In this document: piece after piece, positions 5,934 through 12,891 of the stretch | How positions within the stretch are numbered: position 1 is the first letter of the stretch | How the letters are laid out: each line of letters starts with the position of its first letter | Assembly: GCA_902489575.1 (NCBI GenBank) | Contig: CABUAQ010000031.1 | Location: forward strand, 1-19,212 | Length of the DNA: 19,212 nucleotides | DNA from: an uncultured bacterium | GTDB taxonomy: Bacteria > Cyanobacteriota > Vampirovibrionia > Gastranaerophilales > Gastranaerophilaceae | Direction: 5' to 3' | Program-made: the position numbers and the translations under genes | The notes under the pieces: model-generated | What the model saw: the letters and a program-made list of their open reading frames with translations, nothing else | Databases searched by the model: none | What the model was told of the DNA's origin: nothing

Positions 5934-8789
5934 ATGAAAAAAACTTTATTAATGACAACCGCATTAGTCGCCGCCATCAGCACGACTAATGCCTATGCGG
6001 AATCACTTCCGAGTGATGCGTCAAATTTAACAACCGGCAAGTATGTTGTTGAAGATACCGGTCAGGAAAATAACCATAACGGAAATATTAAACTCTCAGA
6101 AGAGGCTTCTTTAGATGTAAGAACCTATGCGGATGTTGATATCGAACATGATACGGCAGATCCAAGTCATGCGTTTAATGTACATGGCAATCTGGAAATT
6201 GGCGATGCCACTAATGGTGGCGGCAGTTTATCGGTAAAACGCGATGATGATAAAAAGCCGTTTATGAGCGTTAACGGAAATCTGATTATCAATAACGGCG
6301 CCTCTGTTGATATGTTAAGCAACAGTGACTATTTCTCAACTATAACTGTTAGCGAAAATGCCGATATTAAAGGCGGCAATGTTAAGATGAATAATGCTGA
6401 AATCTTTGTCAGAAAGGGTTTGAGCATTACCGGAGGCAACCTTGAATTACAGAACAACGGTGGTTTGTATTTGCCGGAAGAGACTTCCAGTAATGTGACT
6501 ATCAGCGGCGGCAAAATCACGATGAACGGCAACACGGAAATAGACACTTCCAAAGGCGATATTACCATCAGTGGCGGTGAAATTAATTTGAAAGATGCCA
6601 GTTCTATTAAAACCCGTGGCGGCAATATTAATATTTCAGATGGGACGATTACCACCTCATATACCGGTAACGGAGACGGAGAGGTTATGTCTCTCATTGC
6701 CAACGGAAACGTTGAAATCAGTGGTGGAACGGTTAATTTGAATTCAACAACCATGGCTGCATTTGGCGGAAAAATGAATATTACCGGCGGAAATATTACA
6801 TTAAAAGGAACTTCAACCAATGAGGCGTCTTTATGGTCTGCGGCCGGTGATTTAGATATTTCCGGAGCTGATACCGTTATCAATATGCAAGGCCATGCGG
6901 ATATGGATAGCATTGATGACCGCCTTAATGTTGGAACACATACGAAAAATAATATTAATATTACAGATGCAACCATTAATATTTCCGGTACGGAAAACGA
7001 AATCGGCGCCGAAGGCTCTATTAATTTGAATAATGCAACATTGAATGTTGCCGATGCCGGGGAGGTTTTGGTTTCAAATTCGGCTGATAAGAAACAAGGA
7101 ACATTAAACCTTAATGGCGGTCTGATTAACTTAGGCGGTACAATTAATGGTAACGTTAATGGAAATGGCAATCTCTGTTTCAGAAACGCTGCCGCTACTG
7201 TCAGCGGTAACGTCTCCGGTTCTAATCTGGCTTTTGAGACTGACCATTCTTTAAGTAAGGCGGTTTCAGGTACAATCGGCGATTTGGCTTCTCTGAGTGT
7301 TAATAAAGGCACATTGACCTATGATAAGCAAACCGGTACAATCGGTAATTTGAATGTTGCCGGCGGTTTGGATATTGGTACAAATACCGTCAATGCAACA
7401 GCCGTTGATTTTAAAGATAATTCAAAATTAGCCCTGCGTGTAGCTGCGGCTGATAATTACGGTAAAATCAATGCTGACAATATTACCATCGGCGATAAAA
7501 CAACAATGAATGTCACTTTGGATAATGGTGTCGTTGGTAACGGTAAAACTTCTGAATTTAAATTCTTAAACGGTACGGTTAATGGTGATTTTACAAATAA
7601 AATTGCTGAAAATAACCGTTATGCGATTGAATGGACAGAGGATGGTTCTTTGAATATTACCGGAACAGCGACGGCATCTGATGTTGTTAATGAAGCCGGT
7701 GGTTCTACGAATAATGCCAAAACAGCGGAGGCCTGGGACAGTTTGACATCTTCATCAACGGCAAGTGCCGGAGCTAAAGCAGTTGCTTCGGTTCTGAATG
7801 ATTTATCGCAGAATAATGAACAGGCTTATGTTGAAGCTTTGACCGCGGTGGCTCCTGAAGTTGCACCGATGGTTCAAAAAACACAGACTGAAACGGCTAA
7901 TCAGGTATTCGGGGCTGTATCAACTCGTTTAACCGGTGGTTCGGTTTCAACCGGCGGCGAGGGTATGTCTTCCGGCGATAACATTTTTGAACGCGCAGCG
8001 ATGTGGGTTCAGGGCTTGTTTAATCATTCCAAGCTTGACGATACTTCCAAAGCCAAAGGTTTTGATGCCGATACCAACGGTATTGCTTTCGGTTTCGAAA
8101 AGTTTGTGACCGATGATGTTAAAGCCGGTATCGGTTATGCTTACAGTAATACTGATATTGACGGCTTTAAGCGTGATACAGATGTTGATACTCATACCGC
8201 TATTTTGTATGGTGAATACAAACCGTCAAATTGGTATGTAAATGGTATTGCGACTTATGGTTGGTCTGATTATGACGAAAGCAAGAACGTTGCCGGTATC
8301 AAAGTTAATGCTGACTATGATGTTGAAACCTTTGGTTTGCAGGCGATGACCGGTTATGATATGAACATTAAAGGTATCAATGTTACGCCGGAAACCGGTT
8401 TGCGCTATGTCCATATTAAGCAGGATGCTTATAAAGACTCTGCTGACCAGCGCGTATCTGCCAATGACAGCGATATTTTGACCGGTGTTATCGGTGCCAA
8501 AGTCAGCAAGTCTTGGGAATTGTCTAATGGTATGACTGTCAAACCGGAAGCCCGCATTGCCGCGACTTATGACCTGTTTAACGATGATGTTAATTCGGTT
8601 GTTACGTTGGCGAATGGTTCGGCTTATGCTGTTGACGGTGAAGCTCTTGACCGCTTCGGAATGGAATTTGGTGCCGGGGTAACCGCAGAATTTAATGACA
8701 ATGTTGAATTGTCGTTAGGTTATGAAGGTAAATTCCGTGAGGACTACCAAGACCATACCGGATTGATTAATGCTAAATATAAGTTTTAA
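5934..8789 (+). CDS. Autotransporter (type Va secretion) with beta-helix passenger
   Basis: The product has 951 residues. A signal peptide (MKKTLLMTTALVAAISTTNAYA, cleavage near 22/23) leads to a passenger of about 600 residues made of irregular 15-25 residue repeats with I-T/N-I-S-G-G-x-I/V motifs, typical of a right-handed beta-helix displayed on the cell surface. An Ala/Thr/Gln-rich helical linker (about 640-680) precedes the C-terminal beta-barrel (about 688-951), which has alternating strands and ends in INAKYKF with a terminal Phe, the usual outer-membrane insertion signal. There are almost no cysteines and no protease triad, so an adhesin or coat role is more likely than an enzyme. AAGGAAG lies a suitable distance before the ATG. 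Expression is probably controlled by the structured leader upstream. Its G+C is visibly higher than in the Rep-helicase block, so it may have a separate origin as cargo. Confidence 0.92.
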   Translation: MKKTLLMTTALVAAISTTNAYAESLPSDASNLTTGKYVVEDTGQENNHNGNIKLSEEASLDVRTYADVDIEHDTADPSHAFNVHGNLEIGDATNGGGSLSVKRDDDKKPFMSVNGNLIINNGASVDMLSNSDYFSTITVSENADIKGGNVKMNNAEIFVRKGLSITGGNLELQNNGGLYLPEETSSNVTISGGKITMNGNTEIDTSKGDITISGGEINLKDASSIKTRGGNINISDGTITTSYTGNGDGEVMSLIANGNVEISGGTVNLNSTTMAAFGGKMNITGGNITLKGTSTNEASLWSAAGDLDISGADTVINMQGHADMDSIDDRLNVGTHTKNNINITDATINISGTENEIGAEGSINLNNATLNVADAGEVLVSNSADKKQGTLNLNGGLINLGGTINGNVNGNGNLCFRNAAATVSGNVSGSNLAFETDHSLSKAVSGTIGDLASLSVNKGTLTYDKQTGTIGNLNVAGGLDIGTNTVNATAVDFKDNSKLALRVAAADNYGKINADNITIGDKTTMNVTLDNGVVGNGKTSEFKFLNGTVNGDFTNKIAENNRYAIEWTEDGSLNITGTATASDVVNEAGGSTNNAKTAEAWDSLTSSSTASAGAKAVASVLNDLSQNNEQAYVEALTAVAPEVAPMVQKTQTETANQVFGAVSTRLTGGSVSTGGEGMSSGDNIFERAAMWVQGLFNHSKLDDTSKAKGFDADTNGIAFGFEKFVTDDVKAGIGYAYSNTDIDGFKRDTDVDTHTAILYGEYKPSNWYVNGIATYGWSDYDESKNVAGIKVNADYDVETFGLQAMTGYDMNIKGINVTPETGLRYVHIKQDAYKDSADQRVSANDSDILTGVIGAKVSKSWELSNGMTVKPEARIAATYDLFNDDVNSVVTLANGSAYAVDGEALDRFGMEFGAGVTAEFNDNVELSLGYEGKFREDYQDHTGLINAKYKF

Positions 8790-8809
8790 TAATTAGCTAA
8801 CCGGTATAA

Positions 8810-8845
8810 AATGCTCTGTTACTTATTGGTTGCAGAGCATTTTTT
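8810..8845. terminator. Bidirectional terminator
   Basis: A 9-bp stem AATGCTCTG (8810-8818) with CAGAGCATT (8833-8841) is followed on the plus strand by a T run. On the minus strand the stem is followed by a shorter T run (TTTAT). It closes the autotransporter transcript and, reading the other way, the small zinc-ribbon gene, whose stop codon lies in the loop. Confidence 0.85.
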
Positions 8846-9025
8846 ATTGTCAATACTGGCTTTGATGAATTGATGTTTGTGGTTGGGGCTATTAGGGCAA
8901 GTACCACCCTTTGGAGCTAGTTCCTTATGACCGCACCACTGACAAATAAAGCCTTGACGATGGATTAAGTCCTTTTTTAGCCTTTCTAAAATTTCACGAA
9001 TAGCTTTGACATCGTCTTTTTTCAT
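8819..9025 (-). CDS. Small zinc-ribbon-like protein
   Basis: The product has 68 residues. A charged N-terminal helix (about 3-22) precedes CQWCG (Cys28, Cys31) and GTCPNSPNHKH (Cys43, His49, His51), so four metal ligands of Cys2-Cys/His type are available. The C-x2-C-G ... C-P-x-S-P-x-x-x-H pattern is seen in many short uncharacterised zinc-finger proteins. An AGGAGC lies nine bases before the ATG. It converges on the autotransporter and shares its terminator. A regulator or nucleic-acid-binding protein is possible, but nothing proves it. Confidence 0.7.
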   Translation of the reverse strand: MKKDDVKAIREILERLKKDLIHRQGFICQWCGHKELAPKGGTCPNSPNHKHQFIKASIDNKKCSATNK

Positions 9026-9111
9026 TTTTTTGAGCTCCTAAAATTGATTATTGTTTATATAATAAAATTATTTAAGCATTTGATTTTTCACTATTTTACT
9101 TGATTTTACCG

Positions 9112-9140
9112 TTGCAATTTGCGGTAGAGTATGTTATAAT
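9112..9140 (+). promoter_or_regulatory. Strong sigma70-type promoter of the DUF3768 operon
   Basis: TTGCAA (9112-9117), a 17-bp spacer and a perfect TATAAT (9135-9140) predict a start near 9147. The nearest gene begins 250 bp downstream, after a terminator, so the promoter first makes a leader or small RNA. Confidence 0.75.
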
Positions 9141-9146
9141 ATATTA

Positions 9147-9371
9147 TATTTGAAATTGATTCGATTCGTTTCAGTTTTGAATATAAATCACCGATATAAT
9201 AGCCTATATTGTCTGCTTTTTTCATCAGAGCGGATAAGATTTATATTGTCGGTTGAAAGTGAGGAGATATGCTCTACATTGCAAACATCAAAAATAAGTT
9301 TTGTAGGGCATATCACTTACCCAAATCCGCAACTATTCAGAGCCTTGGTTAACTACCTTGGCTCTTTTTTT
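9147..9371 (+). ncRNA. Structured leader or small RNA ending in a terminator
   Basis: A predicted transcript of about 225 nt. A long nested structure is closed by GCGGAT (9230-9235) with ATCCGC (9325-9330). Inside it GTGAG/CTTAC (9259-9263/9316-9320), GATATGC/GCATATC (9266-9272/9308-9314), CTACA/TGTAG (9274-9278/9302-9306) and AAAC/GTTT (9283-9286/9298-9301) stack into one long imperfect hairpin. A Rho-independent terminator follows. It is either an independent small RNA or an attenuator for the four-gene operon beginning at 9390. This explains the 9026-9389 gap; I do not recognise a known RNA family. Confidence 0.6.
9339..9371 (+). terminator. Terminator before the DUF3768 operon
   Basis: AGAGCC (9339-9344) and GG (9347-9348) pair with CC (9356-9357) and GGCTCT (9360-9365), separated by a UU/UU internal loop and followed by a run of seven T. 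It lies 19 bp before the first gene's ATG. Confidence 0.85.
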
Positions 9372-9389
9372 AGTTTAAAGGAGTAAAAT

Positions 9390-9713
9390 ATGAATATTGA
9401 AAAAATAAAACAGCTGAACGACACATTCCGCAAAACATTCTGTGACGGACGCGTTGTCTTAACCGTAGGTATTCAATCAATGCCTACTGATGACCGAAGT
9501 GAGCTTTTGAAACAAGTTCAGGAGTTCGATAAATTTACCGAAGACAACGACCCCTACGGGGAACATGATTTTGGGGCAATAAGTTTCAAAAACGATACAT
9601 ACTTCTGGAAAATCGACTATTACGATACCGATTATAATTATTTAAGCCCCGACGCAAGCGACCCCAATGTCACAAACCGTGTCTTAACAATTATGCGGGG
9701 AGACGAATATTGA
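9390..9713 (+). CDS. DUF3768 family protein
   Basis: The product has 107 residues, full length for the family. Recognised by LNDTFRKTF near the start, VVLTVGI, the block FTEDNDPYGEHDFGAI, the FWKIDYYDTDYNYLSPD stretch and the ending VTNRVLTIMRGDEY. The family is typical of alphaproteobacterial plasmids and integrative elements and has no assigned function; the very conserved D-P-Y-G-E-H-D-F-G suggests a ligand or partner surface. AAAGGAG lies six bases before the ATG. Its stop overlaps the start of the next gene (TTGA), so the two are translationally coupled. Expression passes through the structured leader and terminator upstream. Confidence 0.88.
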   Translation: MNIEKIKQLNDTFRKTFCDGRVVLTVGIQSMPTDDRSELLKQVQEFDKFTEDNDPYGEHDFGAISFKNDTYFWKIDYYDTDYNYLSPDASDPNVTNRVLTIMRGDEY

Positions 9714-10240
9714 GTAACCCGAATTACAAATGTCAGGGAGATACCGACAACCTATGCGGCATTTATGCCAGCCTAAATAGTATTATCAAAGCAACCGATG
9801 GTGTGGTGACAATTAGTCAAACCAGAGCGAGAACACTTTTCGGGGAAATTATCGACCATTTATACCGTCGGAGGCTATTATATAAAATTCACCAACACGG
9901 GACAACGGTACAACAGCTTGATGAGTATTTGACTTTACTTGAAAATAAGCTCTCCGAAAAAATAAAAATATATCATTATTTCCCCTTTTCAGAAAGAACC
10001 AGAGTTAAAACGGTTATCAAACGACTTACCGATATGTCTTCTGAAAAACACATCGCGATAATTTTGCCTTTAGAGGGAAAATACTATCACTGGAGCCTGC
10101 TTGATAAAATAATCGGTAATCGTATTTATTTAATTGACTCTAATCATCTTAAATATATTAACATTGATAAAATTCCCGATGTTCACCAGATTTGTCCCGA
10201 AGAAGTATGTGTCGTTGTTGCTGATACGGAGACTGTATAA
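9710..10240 (+). CDS. Papain-like cysteine-peptidase-like protein
   Basis: The product has 176 residues with a TTG start, chosen because GGGGAG at 9697-9702 lies seven bases upstream and the preceding stop overlaps it (TTGA). The N-terminus reads CQGDTDNLCGIYASLNSI, placing Gln9 seven residues before Cys16; later come YYHWSLLD (His127) and YLIDSN (Asp143, Asn145). This order, Gln (oxyanion hole), Cys followed by a helix, His on a strand and Asp or Asn on the next strand, is that of the papain-like (C39-like) fold. The assignment is from residue order and spacing, not from a recognised family; the protein could be a peptidase, a transglutaminase-like enzyme or an inactive fold. No signal peptide, so it acts in the cytoplasm. 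It is in an operon between DUF3768 and a serine recombinase. Confidence 0.6.
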   Translation: MSNPNYKCQGDTDNLCGIYASLNSIIKATDGVVTISQTRARTLFGEIIDHLYRRRLLYKIHQHGTTVQQLDEYLTLLENKLSEKIKIYHYFPFSERTRVKTVIKRLTDMSSEKHIAIILPLEGKYYHWSLLDKIIGNRIYLIDSNHLKYINIDKIPDVHQICPEEVCVVVADTETV

Positions 10241-10363
10241 ATGAAGTATACCGTGCTTTCACAGATGATTTTGTGTGTAAACAAAGTCAAAAACCGCATT
10301 TATTGCACACCTGTAAACGCAAGTTATAAATTTCAATTTCACATAAAGGAGCAAAAAATATGA
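10241..10363 (+). CDS. Short coupled ORF, 40 residues
   Basis: The ATG directly follows the TAA of the upstream gene, and the TGA overlaps the ATG of the serine recombinase (ATGA), so the frame fills the gap exactly. It encodes 40 residues beginning MKYTVLSQMILCVNKVKNRI, with no recognised motif. There is no independent ribosome binding site apart from reinitiation. The AAGGAG of the recombinase (10346-10351) lies inside it. It could be a real small protein or merely a translational bridge that couples the recombinase to the operon. Confidence 0.35.
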   Translation: MKYTVLSQMILCVNKVKNRIYCTPVNASYKFQFHIKEQKI

Positions 10364-10908
10364 TTTTTAACTATATCCGTGTTTCAACTACCGACCAAAA
10401 CACCGAACGACAACTTTTAGATATTCCGTGCGACCGAGCTTATATTGAAAAAATCAGCGGTAAAAATACCGACCGCCCTGAATTACAGGCTATGTTATTA
10501 AATATTCGTTCCGGCGACATTTTAAATATTCACGAAATGAGTCGTTTGGCTCGTAATACTCGGGATTTGCTGAACCTTGTAGAGGAAATTACAGCCAAAG
10601 GAGCGACTATTATTTTTCATAAAGAAAATCTGACATTCAAAGGTGATGGCAAACAAGACCCTTATCAAAAAATGATGATGACAATGTTAGGAGCTGTTGC
10701 GGAACTTGAACGCAATTTAATCCTTGAACGCCAACGAGAGGGGATTGCTCTTGCCAAACTTCACGGTAAATATAAAGGCGGTCAGCCTAAACTAACCGCC
10801 CAACAAGTTGAGGAAATAAAAACCCTTGTTAATAATCGCACGCCAATAACGCAAATTGCCAGACAATATAACATCAGCCGCCGCACTGTGTATAATTATT
10901 TGGTCTGA
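10360..10908 (+). CDS. Serine recombinase (resolvase/invertase family)
   Basis: The product has 182 residues, the normal size for the small Hin/Tn3-resolvase group. The N-terminal catalytic domain shows YIRVSTTDQNTERQ with the nucleophile Ser9, then HEMSRLARNTRDLL and an arm helix with MLGAVAELERNLILERQREGI. The C-terminal helix-turn-helix reads TPITQIARQYNISRRTVYNYL. It would cut and rejoin DNA at two short sites for resolution or inversion. AAGGAG lies eight bases before the ATG. It ends the DUF3768 operon and overlaps the 3' end of the convergent 623-residue gene by 13 bp. I found no convincing pair of inverted crossover sites in the window, so its substrate is unknown; dimer resolution of a replicating element is plausible. 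Confidence 0.9.
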   Translation: MIFNYIRVSTTDQNTERQLLDIPCDRAYIEKISGKNTDRPELQAMLLNIRSGDILNIHEMSRLARNTRDLLNLVEEITAKGATIIFHKENLTFKGDGKQDPYQKMMMTMLGAVAELERNLILERQREGIALAKLHGKYKGGQPKLTAQQVEEIKTLVNNRTPITQIARQYNISRRTVYNYLV

Positions 10909-12767
10909 TTTATTGAGGTTTTTATACTTGCAACAATATCTAGACGTCTAAGAAATGATAATTGTTTTTCATCATCATTCATTACAGTGCTTAACAGCAA
11001 ATCACAAAATTTATCAAATTTTTTATTACTTATTCTAAGTTTATTGATAAATGGCTGAGATATTTTTTTCATAAAAATAATACCTGATAAGACATTTACT
11101 ATGTTCAAAAAGCCACATAAAAAATCAAAACCATCATCTTGAATGCTGTCTATTGAAAACTGTCTTCCTTGTTGTGCAAGCCTTTCTCTTCTTAAATAGT
11201 CATTGTATTCAATAACAGTTTTAGCTCTTTCTTCTTCTGACAATTCTGAAAGATAAGAAATTAATTTTCTTCCAGCTTGTTTTTCTGTTTGAGAGTTTAG
11301 GTTGTAAAGCTCTGTTAATGGAATATCATTTTTGAAATCAATTAAGTCAATTGGAGATAAAATTAAATTGTTAGCTTGAGTGCGTAACTCAAGATTATTA
11401 TTCCAAGGCTTAAAAGTATTTTGATTAAAATTTTCATAATAACTAAGATAATTGCCTATTAATTTTGCAAAAGGAGACATTAACTTACTGTGACAAGGAA
11501 AATAAGTTGCATTTAAAGCATTAGCAATTTGAACATTTTCTTCGGATATTGTTAGCTCAAGTTGTAAATCTTTATTGACTGTTTTCTTTAAACTCTCTGC
11601 AATAAAATTAGAAACACCTATACCTCCCATACCTTTTGTTCCGGAAGAGAAAAAAGCATTAAAACTATTTCTCATTGCATATACTGGCCACATTAACATT
11701 TTAGTAATATTTTCTGGTGAGAGTTTTAAAATTTCAGACAAAGTTTTACTTATCTCAGGCATCAAAGTTTTATATTCATCTTTGGCTAATATATAATTAT
11801 TTGCATTTTCTACAAAATTCGATATACAAAATGCAGATATTTTTCTTCGACCTATTATTGAATTGGGGTTACACTCGTATGCTTTCTCTATCAGTGATAT
11901 ATTTTGCCGTAACTCAGATTGTGTCATCAAAATTTTTATAACGCCTTTTTCTACCAGCTCTAAAAATTGTTTTTCATCAATTGATTGATCTTTAAAGACC
12001 TTATCGTGATAATCCTCCAAAGGTAGTGAACAATAAATAGTGTCATATAAAAGAATATTGTTTCTGAAGTTTTCATCTAATCCTGTTGCCATATCTAGAT
12101 AACAAGAAGAAACGTCAGGATTAAAGAAAGAGAAATCTTTTTTTGTTATTTTACCTTCATAAATATCATTTACATTTTCTAACCAAAAATTATCATCTTC
12201 TTTCAAGTATGGTAAATTAAACCGATTTGCATGGCTAGAATTTATGCGCATTAAATCGTTGAGAATAAAATTATTATCACAAGGTTTGTCATCTTGCTGG
12301 ATTTCGAAAGTGATAGGTAATTTTAAATTATTACAAAAATCTAAAACTTTTTGTTTGATAGTGGCATTTAGTTCCTTTACATAGATAACTTGTGTTCTGT
12401 TTTGATTCATAGCTCCTATTTTTGTAACAACATTTGGAAATTTCATTGTTACTAGATTATAAAAATCATCATTAGTTAAATATAAACCATCTAAACTTTT
12501 TCCTATTTCATTATCTTTAATATTTGGGATGATTCTAGAATAAGTAAAAGGTATATCATTACTTATATCACAAGACAGTGCTACTGAGCGAATTGAATTA
12601 TGGAAATATTTTTTGAAATCATCATCAATAAGTAATTGCTCTTTTTTTACAACGATTACATATTGATACATCATTTTTTCATATATGGTGGTGTCGATAT
12701 AAGGATAGAGAGATCTAAAATATAAGTCAGTATGTCTTACCCAACCATCGCAAGTTAAATTAATCAT
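10896..12767 (-). CDS. Large cytoplasmic protein of unknown function
   Basis: The product has 623 residues and no signal peptide or clear membrane helices. I do not recognise it. A region around residues 240-330 (NILLYDTIYCSLPLEDY, then a segment ending GVIKILMTQSELR and IIGRRKISAF) resembles an alpha/beta segment in which acidic residues follow hydrophobic strands; a PIN-like fold is conceivable but unproven. The middle has a Gly-rich SSGTKGMGGIGVSNF (about 383-397) and the C-terminal third is helical. The start is supported by AAAGGA seven bases upstream and by a promoter at 12789-12816. The gene has its own promoter after the HUH-RecQ terminator, low G+C like that neighbour, and converges on the serine recombinase. 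It could be a defence or cargo effector; this is inference from location only. Confidence 0.6.
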   Translation of the reverse strand: MINLTCDGWVRHTDLYFRSLYPYIDTTIYEKMMYQYVIVVKKEQLLIDDDFKKYFHNSIRSVALSCDISNDIPFTYSRIIPNIKDNEIGKSLDGLYLTNDDFYNLVTMKFPNVVTKIGAMNQNRTQVIYVKELNATIKQKVLDFCNNLKLPITFEIQQDDKPCDNNFILNDLMRINSSHANRFNLPYLKEDDNFWLENVNDIYEGKITKKDFSFFNPDVSSCYLDMATGLDENFRNNILLYDTIYCSLPLEDYHDKVFKDQSIDEKQFLELVEKGVIKILMTQSELRQNISLIEKAYECNPNSIIGRRKISAFCISNFVENANNYILAKDEYKTLMPEISKTLSEILKLSPENITKMLMWPVYAMRNSFNAFFSSGTKGMGGIGVSNFIAESLKKTVNKDLQLELTISEENVQIANALNATYFPCHSKLMSPFAKLIGNYLSYYENFNQNTFKPWNNNLELRTQANNLILSPIDLIDFKNDIPLTELYNLNSQTEKQAGRKLISYLSELSEEERAKTVIEYNDYLRRERLAQQGRQFSIDSIQDDGFDFLCGFLNIVNVLSGIIFMKKISQPFINKLRISNKKFDKFCDLLLSTVMNDDEKQLSFLRRLDIVASIKTSINQTK

Positions 12768-12788
12768 CTATATGTCCTTTCTAATAAT

Positions 12789-12816
12789 ATTTTATAATTT
12801 TTGAGAATTTAGGCAA
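12789..12816 (-). promoter_or_regulatory. Promoter of the 623-residue gene
   Basis: On the minus strand: TTGCCT (12816-12811), a 16-bp spacer and TAAAAT (12794-12789), about 20 bp before the ATG at 12767. Confidence 0.45.
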
Positions 12817-12824
12817 TCTATTTT

Positions 12825-12838
12825 CAAATAATTATTTG
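12825..12838. promoter_or_regulatory. Palindrome upstream of the -35 box
   Basis: CAAATAATTATTTG is a perfect 14-bp palindrome eight bases upstream of the -35 of the 623-residue gene. It is a possible operator, but such AT-only palindromes arise readily by chance here. Confidence 0.25.
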
Positions 12839-12839
12839 T

Positions 12840-12880
12840 AAAAAAAAATCGGTATGCGATAAATAAACCACATACCGATT
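12840..12880 (-). terminator. Terminator of the HUH-RecQ gene
   Basis: A 10-bp perfect stem (12871-12880 with 12847-12856) is followed on the minus strand by a run of T (12848-12840). It lies 12 bp after the stop codon of the fusion gene. Confidence 0.9.
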
Positions 12881-12891
12881 AAAAGTCTAAT

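Noticed and set aside
6329..7312. 327-codon minus-strand open frame inside the autotransporter
   Set aside because: It is the antisense of the beta-helix repeats; the open frame follows from repetitive codon use, it has no ribosome binding site, and its Pro/Leu-rich product has no domain features.
9150..9386. Open frame over the second leader
   Set aside because: It starts with TTG without a ribosome binding site and runs through the long hairpin and terminator; RNA structure explains the region better.
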